Assembly (NCBI RefSeq): GCF_003992725.1
Contig: NZ_RZNF01000012.1
Location: 1,612,501 to 1,676,500 of the forward strand
Direction of reading: 5' to 3'
Length of the DNA: 64,000 nucleotides
Source: Rhodomicrobium lacus
GTDB taxonomy: Bacteria > Pseudomonadota > Alphaproteobacteria > Rhizobiales > Rhodomicrobiaceae
How positions within the stretch are numbered: the stretch's first letter is position 1; each line of letters starts with the position of its first letter. Positions 44,157-52,951 of the stretch are shown one piece after another. Position numbers and translations under genes: made by a program. The notes beneath the pieces were generated by a model. It had not been told where the DNA came from, made no database searches, and worked only from the letters and a program-made list of their open reading frames with translations.

Positions 44157-45380
44157 TCAGACTCCCGCGTACATCCGCCCGGGGTTCAGAATGCCCTCGG
44201 GGTCGAACGATTTCTTCACAGCGCGCACGAGATTCATCTTTGCGACGGGCTGCGGGTGGAAAACCTCGATACCGGAGCGCACCGAGCGGGGCGCGCGCAT
44301 GAGCATCGAATCCGCGTCGTATTCGGCGAGCACGCGGCGCACATCGGTTACGCTCGCGTCGGCGGAGGGCGGCAGTTCCAGCCACAGGAGGCCGCCCGAC
44401 CATTCATAGGCGGCGCGGACGTCGAGGAAAGCGGAGAGCGCGCGCACAATGGGCGCGGCCCTGGAAGGGGCGACCGAAATCCGCCAGAGCGGCCGGTCGA
44501 ACCTTGCGGAAAGAAAGGCCAGCGAGCGGATGTCGGCCCAGAAGAAGCGCGAACGCTCGTGGTCCAGTTCGTAGGACTCGCCAAACGGCGACAGCAGGCG
44601 CCTCAATTTGTCGATGCGGTGCGTCAGGCTCTGCGGGCTTCCCTCAAGCCTGAGCGCGGTGAGAGCCGTCTTCGCGGGCGCGATCTCTGGATCGGCAAGC
44701 CGCGCGACCAGCGCACCGTGAAGATGGACCGTGCCGGAAACCTCGTAGGGCGTTCCCATGGCGGCGCTCATCACGCCCACGGCCGCCTCGTCGGCCAGCC
44801 CGACGAAAAACACCGTCCGCGTCTCCGGCGCCCTTGGGAGCACCTTGAAGGTCAGTTCCGTGATAACCGCAAGCGTGCCCCACGAGCCGCACAGGCCGCG
44901 TGTGAGGTCCACCCCGGTTACGTTTTTCATGACGCGTCCGCCCGAGTTGATCGTCTCGCCCTCTCCGTTTATGGCGCGGAGCCCCAGCAGGTAGTCACGC
45001 GCAGCGCCTCTGAGAACGCGGCGAGGCCCCGAAATGTTCATCGCCGCCACCGCCCCGAGGCTCGCGGCCATGGAGTCCGTGCCGTAGATGCGGGAAAGAT
45101 CGGCCGGCTCGAAGGCAAGTTCCTGGTTTTTCCGCGCGAGCGTCGCTTCGAGTTCGTGGAGCGGCGTGCCGGCGCGGGCGCGCACGACCAGTTCCGACGG
45201 TTCGTAGAAGGTTATGCCTCCGAGCTTGGCGGTAGAGACTATGGCGGCGCAATTGGCCGGGCGCCCGGCCTCGCGCTTCGAGCGGAAGCCGCACACTTCG
45301 ATCGGCGTGCCCGAGGCGCGCGCGGCCTTCACGAAATCGGCGAGTTCCGCCTCGGTTGTCGGCATGGTGACGTCAGACAT
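44157..45380 (-). CDS. glcE: Glycolate oxidase FAD-binding subunit GlcE
   Basis: A 407-residue FAD-binding (FAD_binding_4) subunit. PANCAAIVSTAKLGGITFYE and SGGRVMKNVTGVDLTRGLCG contact FAD; GSWGTLAVITELTFKV closes the domain. The C-terminus FHPQPVAKMNLVRAVKKSFD and GILNPGRMYAG is the usual family end. It overlaps glcD by 8 bp and glcF starts 4 bp later, so the three are translated together. It is shorter than GlcD, as expected. Confidence 0.93.
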   Translation of the reverse strand: MSDVTMPTTEAELADFVKAARASGTPIEVCGFRSKREAGRPANCAAIVSTAKLGGITFYEPSELVVRARAGTPLHELEATLARKNQELAFEPADLSRIYGTDSMAASLGAVAAMNISGPRRVLRGAARDYLLGLRAINGEGETINSGGRVMKNVTGVDLTRGLCGSWGTLAVITELTFKVLPRAPETRTVFFVGLADEAAVGVMSAAMGTPYEVSGTVHLHGALVARLADPEIAPAKTALTALRLEGSPQSLTHRIDKLRRLLSPFGESYELDHERSRFFWADIRSLAFLSARFDRPLWRISVAPSRAAPIVRALSAFLDVRAAYEWSGGLLWLELPPSADASVTDVRRVLAEYDADSMLMRAPRSVRSGIEVFHPQPVAKMNLVRAVKKSFDPEGILNPGRMYAGV

Positions 45381-46830
45381 GTGCGCGGGCCTCGGCGGCG
45401 AAGCGCTCCTGAAGATCGAGAGGGAAGACCTTGCCGTAATTCAGGAGCCATTGGGGATCGAAGGCCGCCTTGACACGCATCTGCTGGAGAAGGTCGGCTT
45501 CGGAATACTGATAACGCATCAACTCCCGCTTTTCGATGCCCACGCCGTGTTCGCCGGTAAGGCACCCGCCCGCATCCACGCAGAGCTTCAGAATGTCGGA
45601 ACCGCACTGCTCGGCAATCACTTTTTCGTGTTCGTCATTGGCGTTGTACATGATCATCGGATGGAGATTGCCGTCGCCGGCATGGAAAATGTTCGCGACT
45701 CTGAGGCCGTGCCGGTTGCCGACAGCCTCCACCTCCTTGAGCACTTCGGCGAGCTTGCCGAGGGGGATGACGCCGTCCATACACAGGTAGTCCGCGACGC
45801 GCCCGACGGCTCCGAAAGCGGCCTTGCGCCCCTTCCAGATGGCTGCGGATTGCGCATCGCTCTGGCTGACGCGCAGCGTCTTCGGATTGAACCGGCTCGC
45901 GATCTCGCCGATACGGCCGATCTGATCCTCGATCTCAAGCGGCGCACCTTCGACTTCCACGATCAGCATGGCCTCCACGTCGAGCGGGTAGCCTGCTTTC
46001 GCGAACTCCTCGCAGATGCGAATGGCCGGCTTGTCCATGAATTCGAGCGCCACCGGAATCAGACCATCGGCGATGATGGCGGCGACGCAACCGCCTGCGG
46101 CTTCCGCGGAATCGAAGCCTATCAGTACGGGGCGCGCGCCTTCCGGCTGCGAAAGGATGCGGACGGTTGCCTCGGTCACGATACCGAACTGGCCTTCGGA
46201 GCCGGTTGCGAGGCCCAGAAAATCATAGCCCTGCCCGTCGAGGAAGTCGCCGCCGAGTTCGACCACCTCGCCGTCCATCAGGACCATCTTCAGCTTGAGG
46301 ATATTGTTGGTCGTGACGCCATATTTCAGGCAGTGAGCGCCACCGGAATTCATGGCGATATTGCCGCCGATCGTGCATGCAAGCTGGCTCGACGGATCTG
46401 GCGCATAAAAGAAACGCGCATGCGCCACCGCGTTAGAGATCGCCAGGTTCGTGATGCCCGCCTCAACCGTTGCCGTGCGGTCGGGGATGTTCACGTCGAG
46501 CACCCGGTTCATCCGGGACAAACCGATCACAATTGCGTCACCCGTTGGTATCGCACCGCCGGAAAGCGACGTGCCCGCCCCGCGCGCTACCAATTTGACG
46601 CAGTTCTTGGCGCAAAACTTTGCGATAGAAACCACTTCGCTCGTCGATGTCGGCAAGACGACCGCGAGCGGTGCTGTTCTGTAGGCTGTCAGCGCATCCG
46701 TTTCAAAGGCGCGAAGTCCGGCTTCGTCGCTTATCAGTGTCCCGCTGCCCACGGCGGCTGACAGTCCCGACAGGATCGACTGCCGTCGGCTCAAGGTGCG
46801 AAGATCTTCCTTTGGCATGCTGACTGACAT
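45373..46830 (-). CDS. glcD: Glycolate oxidase catalytic FAD subunit GlcD
   Basis: A 485-residue FAD-linked dehydrogenase holding the glycolate active site. Signature segments: KLVARGAGTSLSGGAIP (FAD site), GGNIAMNSGGAHCLKYGVT, GSEGQFGIVTEATVRIL, and near the C-terminus HAGDGNLHPMIMY and GCLTGEHGVGIEKR. It is first in glcDEF, divergent from a LysR-type regulator 213 bp away. D-lactate dehydrogenase is the main alternative; the glcE and glcF partners favour glycolate. Confidence 0.94.
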   Translation of the reverse strand: MSVSMPKEDLRTLSRRQSILSGLSAAVGSGTLISDEAGLRAFETDALTAYRTAPLAVVLPTSTSEVVSIAKFCAKNCVKLVARGAGTSLSGGAIPTGDAIVIGLSRMNRVLDVNIPDRTATVEAGITNLAISNAVAHARFFYAPDPSSQLACTIGGNIAMNSGGAHCLKYGVTTNNILKLKMVLMDGEVVELGGDFLDGQGYDFLGLATGSEGQFGIVTEATVRILSQPEGARPVLIGFDSAEAAGGCVAAIIADGLIPVALEFMDKPAIRICEEFAKAGYPLDVEAMLIVEVEGAPLEIEDQIGRIGEIASRFNPKTLRVSQSDAQSAAIWKGRKAAFGAVGRVADYLCMDGVIPLGKLAEVLKEVEAVGNRHGLRVANIFHAGDGNLHPMIMYNANDEHEKVIAEQCGSDILKLCVDAGGCLTGEHGVGIEKRELMRYQYSEADLLQQMRVKAAFDPQWLLNYGKVFPLDLQERFAAEARAHV

Positions 46831-46953
46831 GGAATAAAACCCTTTGCGGACAAACCCGCCGGTTGATGAGGGCAGAACCTGACTTCTGTCCCCAACAATG
46901 CCGGATTATCTACGCAATTGAACATTATCTTTTGTTACATGGCACTGAAGGGC

Positions 46954-46982
46954 TTGACAGGAGCCCAAGCTGGCCAATTATA
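46954..46982 (+). promoter_or_regulatory. Likely promoter of the LysR gene
   Basis: Exact TTGACA (46954-46959) followed at 16-17 bases by an AT-rich AATTATA. Transcription would start near 46990, about 55 bases before the GTG start. Confidence 0.45.
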
Positions 46983-47013
46983 GCGATGCTATGTGTGTAA
47001 CAAATAGACAAGA

Positions 47014-47023
47014 TTGTATACAA
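47014..47023. promoter_or_regulatory. Perfect palindrome TTGTATACAA in glcD/lysR intergenic DNA
   Basis: A perfect 10-base palindrome between promoter and start of the LysR gene, 20 bases before its ribosome site. It resembles FadR/GntR-type operators more than a LysR T-N11-A box. It may repress the LysR gene. Confidence 0.35.
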
Positions 47024-47043
47024 AGTGACAGAGGAGGGGTTTT

Positions 47044-48006
47044 GTGACTTCGATTGCAGACCTCGAGATTTTTGCTCGAGTCGTCACCGCCGGAAGCATG
47101 TCAGCCGCTGGCCGCGAACTCGATCTCTCTCCCGCTGTAGTGAGTAAGCGTATCAGCCATCTTGAAACGCGCCTTGGAACGAGACTTTTCCATCGTACCA
47201 CGCGGCAGCTTCAATTGACCGAAACGGGACGCGGTTTTTACGAGCGCGTCGTTCAAATCCTCGCGACGGTTCAGGAAGCAGAAGAGTTCATCTCCTCCGG
47301 CCACCAGCGTGCGGGCGGCTCGCTCAAGATCACCGCGCCAACCGGATTCAGCAGGCTGCACATCGCACCCTATCTCGGTCAGTTCCTGAAGCAATATCCC
47401 GACCTCAGCATCGAGATTATCGCGACGGACCATATGCTCGATATCGTGCGCGAAGGCATCGACGTTGCCATCCGCATTTCCGAACTGGACGATTCGAGCC
47501 TGGTCGCGAAAAAGCTGGCGCCCTGTCGGAGGCTGTTCGTGGCCACGCCCGAATATCTCAGGGAGTACGGCACCCCGAAAACGCTCGCCGATCTCGCGAA
47601 GCACAAGATCCTCGTCGAAAACAACGTGACGTGGCGTATTCAAGGCCCGGAAGGAGACGTTTCGCTCAAGCTTTCCGGCGAGATCAAGACGAATTCGAGC
47701 GAGATCGTGCATCAGGCGCTCGTGACGAATTGTGGCATCGCGCTTCGGGCGACTTGGCAAATCCGCGACGAGCTGCTTTCGAAAAAGCTTGTCCACGTGC
47801 TGCCGCAGTATCGCGAAGCGCCCGGTGTTGCCGTTTATGCCGTCTACCCCGACAAACAGTACATCCCGACACGCCTTCGCGTTTTCGTGGATTTCCTCGC
47901 CTCCATCTACGGGCCGGCGCCGTATTGGGACGAAGGGCTCGAACTGGGGGGGCGTCCCGCAAGGAAAACGAGCGCCGTGAACGTGCAAGCGGCCGCTGAA
48001 GCTTGA
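47044..48006 (+). CDS. LysR-family transcriptional regulator
   Basis: A 320-residue LysR regulator. The winged-helix DNA-binding domain fills residues 1-60 (LEIFARVVTAGSMSAAGREL, LSPAVVSKRISHLETRLGT, RTTRQLQLTETG). The effector domain covers 90-300. It belongs to the common group of single-gene repressors/activators acting on a neighbour. The start is GTG with a strong GAGGAGG site. It is divergent from glcDEF and is the obvious candidate controller of glycolate oxidase, possibly sensing glycolate or glyoxylate; that is inference from position. Confidence 0.9.
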   Translation: MTSIADLEIFARVVTAGSMSAAGRELDLSPAVVSKRISHLETRLGTRLFHRTTRQLQLTETGRGFYERVVQILATVQEAEEFISSGHQRAGGSLKITAPTGFSRLHIAPYLGQFLKQYPDLSIEIIATDHMLDIVREGIDVAIRISELDDSSLVAKKLAPCRRLFVATPEYLREYGTPKTLADLAKHKILVENNVTWRIQGPEGDVSLKLSGEIKTNSSEIVHQALVTNCGIALRATWQIRDELLSKKLVHVLPQYREAPGVAVYAVYPDKQYIPTRLRVFVDFLASIYGPAPYWDEGLELGGRPARKTSAVNVQAAAEA

Positions 48007-48049
48007 TTGCGCGGATGAAAGGCGCAACGCTTCAGAGCGCTCCGAGGCA

Positions 48050-48100
48050 GGCTGATCGACAACACTAATCCAAAGCTATGCCGCGTCCGATTGACGGCAT
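48050..48100. repeat. Possible degenerate intergenic repeat, copy 2
   Basis: See 36743-36795: shares GCTGATCGACA and CCGCGTCC with similar spacing. It lies after the LysR gene stop. Confidence 0.3.
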
Positions 48101-48210
48101 GACGCTGTAGATCGCATCTGCGATCCGACCTGCTGATTTGGTTTTCGTCACGCGAACCCTGTGCCGACTTCGCTCGAAAACGCAACAGAAGCGATCACGG
48201 GGGAATTGGT

Positions 48211-48999
48211 ATGGAACCAAGCGGACCGAGCGTTGACCGAAGCCACCGCACCCTTCGCGTGGGGCTGCTTGTGACTTGCCTTGTCGACATTTTCCGCCCA
48301 TCCGCTGCTTTCGCCACCGTAAAACTTCTCGAAGAGGCGGGATGCGAGGTCGTCGTTCCCATGACCCAGACCTGTTGCGGCCAGCCTGCCTATAATTCGG
48401 GTGATCGCGAGACGGCGAAGGAGATCGCGAAACAGGTCATCGCCTCCTTTGAGATCTTCCCTCATGTCGTGGTGCCTTCAGGCTCTTGCGCGTCCATGAT
48501 CGCGAAACACTATCCGGGCCTGTTCGACGCTGAAATCGAGCCTTCATGGCGCGCGCGCGCGGAGGGGCTGGCAGCCCGCACCAGCGAACTCACGGTCTTT
48601 CTTGCGGACATTCTCGGCGTGGACTATTCCGGCCGCTCCTACCCGCGTCGCGTGACTTACCACGATTCCTGCTCGTCGGTTCGGGAGCTTGGCGTTGCTT
48701 CGCAGCCGCGCGCGCTTCTGAAAAGCCTCGACGGCCTCACGCTGGCGGAAATGAGCGACCGCGACGTGTGCTGCGGGTTTGGCGGAGCCTTCGCGCTCAA
48801 ATATCCCGAAATTTCCAATGCCATCGTCTCGCAAAAGGCGGAGCGAGTGACAGAAACGGGCGCCGAAGTGCTCACGGGGGCGGATCTCGGCTGCCTCGTG
48901 AACATCGCGGGGAAACTCGCGCGCGAGGGCCGCACCGTGGAAGTGCGCCACATCGCGGAGGTGCTGGCGGGCGACGCGTCCGAGCCGGGGCTCTGCTAG
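48211..48999 (+). CDS. LutA/YkgE-type (Fe-S)-binding protein, orphan
   Basis: A 262-residue protein of two CCG cysteine-rich domains: VPMTQTCCGQPAYNSGD (near residue 55) with SGSCASM, and VTYHDSCSSVRELGV with DRDVCCGFGGAFALKYP. This is the LutA (YkgE) subunit of the L-lactate oxidation complex LutABC, but lutB and lutC are not next to it. It could pair with unlinked LutBC or act with the nearby glycolate oxidase, whose GlcF has the same domain. GGGGGAA precedes the start. Confidence 0.85.
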   Translation: MEPSGPSVDRSHRTLRVGLLVTCLVDIFRPSAAFATVKLLEEAGCEVVVPMTQTCCGQPAYNSGDRETAKEIAKQVIASFEIFPHVVVPSGSCASMIAKHYPGLFDAEIEPSWRARAEGLAARTSELTVFLADILGVDYSGRSYPRRVTYHDSCSSVRELGVASQPRALLKSLDGLTLAEMSDRDVCCGFGGAFALKYPEISNAIVSQKAERVTETGAEVLTGADLGCLVNIAGKLAREGRTVEVRHIAEVLAGDASEPGLC

Positions 49000-49032
49000 G
49001 ATGCGTAGAAGCGGCGTGCGCCTTCGGTTTTC

Positions 49033-49593
49033 TCAGGCAGGCCAACTCTTGAGAAATTCCGATACGTCGAGCGCGGCGGGCGGGTTCGGTCGCGCTTTCA
49101 CCGTGCCGATGTAGATGTATGCAACGATCTCTTCATTAGCCTTCACGCCCAGCGCTTCCCTGATGAGCGGATCTGAGGCGGCGTCTCCTGTCTTCCACAC
49201 CGCGCCGAAGCCGAGCGCCTCGCTCGCGAGGATGATGTTCTGTGCCGCTGCCGCCGCCGAATATTTCTGGTCGCTGGCCGGCACGTTCGCGTCTTCGACG
49301 ATTTTTGCCAGCACAACGAGAATCAGCGGCGCGCGTAGCGGCTTCTTCTTCTCGCGGGCAATCACCTCCGGCGAAGCGCTGGGGAGTTTTTTCCGATACG
49401 CGGCCGCGAAAATGTCGCCGAGTTTCCCCAGCGCCTCGCCGCGAATGGAAATGAACCGCCAGGGCCGCAGCCGCTTGTGATCGGGAGCGCGGAGCGCTGC
49501 CGCGATGATCTTGTTTTCTGTTTCCTGATCGGGCGCGGGTTCTTCGAGAATGGCCGGACTCACCCTGGTTACCAGCGCCTCATATGCGTCCAT
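49033..49593 (-). CDS. Nitroreductase family oxidoreductase (YdjA-like)
   Basis: A 186-residue FMN enzyme of the small nitroreductase type. Family pattern: AALRAPDHKRLRPWRFI (FMN-binding residues close to the start), LVVLAKIVED, AAAAAQNIILASEALGFGAVW and EEIVAYIYIGT. Length and sequence pattern fit YdjA. The start is ATG at 49593 with GGAGAG seven bases upstream; the longer open frame is spurious. It probably uses NAD(P)H; the natural acceptor is unknown. Confidence 0.87.
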   Translation of the reverse strand: MDAYEALVTRVSPAILEEPAPDQETENKIIAAALRAPDHKRLRPWRFISIRGEALGKLGDIFAAAYRKKLPSASPEVIAREKKKPLRAPLILVVLAKIVEDANVPASDQKYSAAAAAQNIILASEALGFGAVWKTGDAASDPLIREALGVKANEEIVAYIYIGTVKARPNPPAALDVSEFLKSWPA

Positions 49594-49840
49594 CGCTATT
49601 CTCTCCATCTTCCAAACCGCGGCTTTCGTTCGAGCGTGATCAATCCCGAAACAGGGAGTCACCCTTTCAGGACCACTAGCATCCGGGCCTTTCGCAAAAA
49701 AAGCGCCAAGCGTCTGACGCTGCCAACGCGCCTCATCATCATTTCGTGAGCGCACGGGCGCTGACAAGCGGCGCCGCATTCACATATCAGCACTTAAGCC
49801 GCTCGAACCGGGCCGCCCGCGCGCGAAAGCCGGATACCTC

Positions 49841-50872
49841 ATGACACTGCATCTGACAGAAGCCGCCACGCCAACCGCGCCCGCGATGGTCGATTCCTTC
49901 GCGCGGCACATCACCTACCTTCGCGTATCGGTCACCGACCGCTGCGATTTGCGCTGCGTCTATTGCATGCCGGATCGCATGCAATTCGCGCCGAAAGCCG
50001 ATCTGCTCACGCTGGAGGAGCTGGACCGTCTGTGCTCGGCCTTCGTCGCGAAAGGCGTGCGCAAGATCCGCCTCACCGGTGGCGAGCCCTTGATGCGGCG
50101 CGGCTTCGTGGGGCTCGTGCGCGCCCTCTCGCGCCATCTCGCTACGGGGGCTCTCGACGAGGTGACGCTGACGAGCAATGGCACGCGGATGGCAGAATTC
50201 GCCACGCCGTTGAGGGATGCGGGCGTGCGCCGCGTCAACATTTCGCTCGATACGCGCGACGCGGACAAGTTCCGCGTCGTGACGCGACGGGGCGACCTGG
50301 CTGCCGTGCTCGCAGGCATCCGCGCCGCGCGTCTGGCCGGGCTGCACGTCAAGATCAACATGGTTGCGCTCAAAGGCATTAACGACAGCGAAATCGCGGA
50401 GATGCTAGTCTGGTGCCATGCGGAAGGAATGGACCTGACCTTGATCGAGACCATGCCTCTCGGCGCCATCGAAGGCGGGCGGTACGAAAGCTATCTGCCG
50501 CTTTCGGATGCGCGCGCGCGGCTTTCCGCGAGGTTCACCCTCGACCCGCTACCAGACCGAACCGGCGGTCCCGCGCGTTATGTGCGCGTTCGCGAAACGG
50601 GCGGCAGGCTTGGTTTCATCACGCCGCTATCGCACTCCTTCTGCGAAAGCTGCAACCGCGTCCGCGTGACCGCCACCGGCAAGCTCTATCTCTGTCTCGG
50701 CCAAGAGAAGTCCGCAGACCTCCGCGAACCGCTTCGTTCGGAAGCCTCGGACGAAAGGCTGTCTGAGGCCATCGACGCCGCGCTCGCGCTCAAGCCGCGC
50801 GGCCACGACTTCATCATCGACAAGGCCGATGAGACGCGGATCGCGCGATCCATGAGCGTGACCGGGGGGTGA
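49841..50872 (+). CDS. moaA: GTP 3',8-cyclase MoaA
   Basis: A 343-residue radical-SAM enzyme starting molybdenum cofactor synthesis from GTP. The N-terminal cluster is [10 protein letters not shown] (Cys35, 39, 42), the SAM block is [14 protein letters not shown], and the C-terminal GTP-binding cluster begins [21 protein letters not shown]. The final Gly-Gly tail (SVTGG) is intact. It starts a two-gene unit with the SLT-like gene 6 bp downstream. No other moa or mob genes are nearby. Confidence 0.95.
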   Translation: MTLHLTEAATPTAPAMVDSFARHITYLRVSVTDRCDLRCVYCMPDRMQFAPKADLLTLEELDRLCSAFVAKGVRKIRLTGGEPLMRRGFVGLVRALSRHLATGALDEVTLTSNGTRMAEFATPLRDAGVRRVNISLDTRDADKFRVVTRRGDLAAVLAGIRAARLAGLHVKINMVALKGINDSEIAEMLVWCHAEGMDLTLIETMPLGAIEGGRYESYLPLSDARARLSARFTLDPLPDRTGGPARYVRVRETGGRLGFITPLSHSFCESCNRVRVTATGKLYLCLGQEKSADLREPLRSEASDERLSEAIDAALALKPRGHDFIIDKADETRIARSMSVTGG

Positions 50873-50878
50873 CGCGCG

Positions 50879-51691
50879 ATGCGGGTATTCGTGTGCCTTT
50901 TGTGTGTTTTGTGGAGCGCGACCGTTCCGGCGGCGGGGAAAGATCTTATCGCAGCGCGCCCCGAGAGCGAGAAGGCGAACGTCGTCGCCGATAAGGGGCA
51001 GGCCGAAACGCAGCAACCGAAGGCTTTGGCCGCCCCCGCGCCGACCGAAACCGAAAACATCTTCCTCGACAGGCTCATGCGGGCGGAATCCGGCGGGCGG
51101 CAGTTCGCGAAGAACCCGCTTTCTTCGGCGCTCGGTCCGTATCAGTTCATCGAGTCCACGTTCCTCGACGTGGTGAAACGCAATTTGCCGGACCTCGCGG
51201 CGGGCAAAACCGATTTCGAGATTCTCGCGCTTCGCACCGATTACGCCATTTCGCGGACGGTGGCGTTGCTTTTCACGCGCGAGAACGCCGCCGCGCTTGC
51301 AGAAAAGAACCAGCCGCCGACCCCCGCCAATCTTCGCCTCGCCTTTTTCGCCGGAGCCGCCACCGCGATAAGGGTACTCGAAGCCGAGCCCGAAGAGCGC
51401 GTCTCCGGCATCTTCGGCGATGCCGCCATGCGGGCCAATCCTTTCCTTTCCGGCATGACGGCCCGCCAGCTCATCGAGCGATCGGCGCGCGAAGCCGAGA
51501 GCGGCGGCGCCGTAACCGTCGCTCTGTCGTCAGCAAAGTCGCCGACTGCCCCGCAAAAGCCGCGCGTCGACGTGCGATGCAATCTGCAACTCGCCAGCTG
51601 CCGCAAATGGCTTGCGCTGGCCGAGGCACGGCTGAACGCTCGGGCACGGCCTCAAAGGACGGCAGCCAGACAATTTCAGAAGCAGCCCTGA
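50879..51691 (+). CDS. Lytic transglycosylase-like (SLT-fold) exported protein
   Basis: A 270-residue protein with a short signal peptide (VFVCLLCVLWSATVPAAG). The lysozyme-like block FLDRLMRAESGGRQFAKNP has the expected catalytic glutamate, followed by SALGPYQFIESTFLDVV, as in SLT domains. The rest of the domain (110-200) is helical with an unusual arrangement, and the C-terminal 50 residues are basic. A peptidoglycan-cleaving role is likely but not certain. It starts 6 bp after moaA with a GGGGGG site, without functional relation to it. Confidence 0.78.
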   Translation: MRVFVCLLCVLWSATVPAAGKDLIAARPESEKANVVADKGQAETQQPKALAAPAPTETENIFLDRLMRAESGGRQFAKNPLSSALGPYQFIESTFLDVVKRNLPDLAAGKTDFEILALRTDYAISRTVALLFTRENAAALAEKNQPPTPANLRLAFFAGAATAIRVLEAEPEERVSGIFGDAAMRANPFLSGMTARQLIERSAREAESGGAVTVALSSAKSPTAPQKPRVDVRCNLQLASCRKWLALAEARLNARARPQRTAARQFQKQP

Positions 51692-51851
51692 CAGCGGGAG
51701 GCGCATGGAACCGTTCCTTGCGCGCGTTTGGGTGTGCGGGATGGCGCCTTTAACCTCTGGTACAAGGTGCCTGACGGTCGACTCGCCAGCCTTGGGCTGA
51801 TAATGCTTGCGATCGTCCCATGGCGACCCGCTAACAAATGACTGCATTGAA

Positions 51852-52922
51852 ATGACAAGTTCCCTGAGCGTGAAAGCGTCTGGCATCCTTCCATCGCAAG
51901 CCATTGCGAAGCTCGTCGCCGAGGGCGCGATTGCGGCCTCCGCGCCCATCGGTGAGGGACAGATCCAGCCGGCGAGCCTCGATCTTCGGCTTGGCCGCCG
52001 CGCGTTTCGCGTCCGCGCCAGCTTCATTCCGGGGCCGGGCACGAAGACGGAAGATCAGATCGAGCGCTTCAAGCTGCACACCATCGACCTTGGCCCCGGC
52101 GCGGTGCTTGAAGTGGGCTGCGTCTATGTGGCGGAGATCGACGAGACGCTCGTTCTGCCGCCGTCCATCTCGGGTATCGCCAACCCGAAAAGCTCGACCG
52201 GCCGCCTCGACGTGTTCACACGCGTCATCGCGGACCACGGCCCCGGCTTCGATCAGACCGGCGCGGGCTACAAGGGGCGCCTTTGGCTCGAAATCTGCCC
52301 GCAGACCTTCCCAATCCTCGTGCGCACGGGATCGCGCCTCTCGCAGATACGGTTCCGCGATGCAAGCGGCGGCGGCGTGGCGGCTCCGGCCGAGGCGGGA
52401 GGCCAGCCGCGCGAGGTGTCGCTATCCGTCGAGCTTGGCGGCGAACCGGGCGCGCTCATCGGCTATCGCGCCAAGCGCCACACCGGCGTCATCGATGTCG
52501 ACCGCGCGGGCGCTTACGACATCGACGAGTTCTGGGAGCCGATCGCTGTCACCCATCATCGCCGCCTGATCCTCGATCCCGACGAGTTTTACATCCTCGC
52601 CTCGAAGGAGGCCGTGCGCGTGCCCGCCACCCACGCCGCCGAGATGGAACCGTTCAATGCGCTGATGGGTGAATTCCGCGTCCACTATGCGGGCTTTTTC
52701 GATCCGGGCTTCGGCATGGCGGAGGCTGGCGGCAATGGCAGCCGCGCGGTGCTGGAGGTTCGCAGCCACAAGGTTCCGTTCATCCTCGAAGACGGACAGA
52801 TGATCGGGCGGCTAAGCTACGAGCCGCTTTCCGAACCGCCCGCGCGCCTATATGGGCATGACATCGGCTCACATTATCAGGCGCAGGCGCTGAAGCTGTC
52901 GAAGCATTTTCGCGCAGGCTGA
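51852..52922 (+). CDS. dcd: 2'-deoxycytidine 5'-triphosphate deaminase, double-domain long form
   Basis: A 356-residue protein with two dUTPase/Dcd-fold halves. The first (1-180) has the Dcd motifs GEGQIQPASLDLRLG, NPKSSTGRLDVFTRVIADHG and GRLWLEICPQTFPILVR. The second (190-356) repeats the fold: DPDEFYILASKEAVRVPATH, FFDPGFG and VPFILEDGQMIGRL. It makes dUTP from dCTP for thymidylate. Usual Dcd is about 190 residues; this fused version is known from alphaproteobacteria. The start ATG at 51852 (MTSSLSVKASG) is the best available; a 15-residue upstream extension has no similarity. Confidence 0.87.
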   Translation: MTSSLSVKASGILPSQAIAKLVAEGAIAASAPIGEGQIQPASLDLRLGRRAFRVRASFIPGPGTKTEDQIERFKLHTIDLGPGAVLEVGCVYVAEIDETLVLPPSISGIANPKSSTGRLDVFTRVIADHGPGFDQTGAGYKGRLWLEICPQTFPILVRTGSRLSQIRFRDASGGGVAAPAEAGGQPREVSLSVELGGEPGALIGYRAKRHTGVIDVDRAGAYDIDEFWEPIAVTHHRRLILDPDEFYILASKEAVRVPATHAAEMEPFNALMGEFRVHYAGFFDPGFGMAEAGGNGSRAVLEVRSHKVPFILEDGQMIGRLSYEPLSEPPARLYGHDIGSHYQAQALKLSKHFRAG

Positions 52923-52951
52923 AGTGCTGCGGGGGCTGCCGGGTCATCGTA

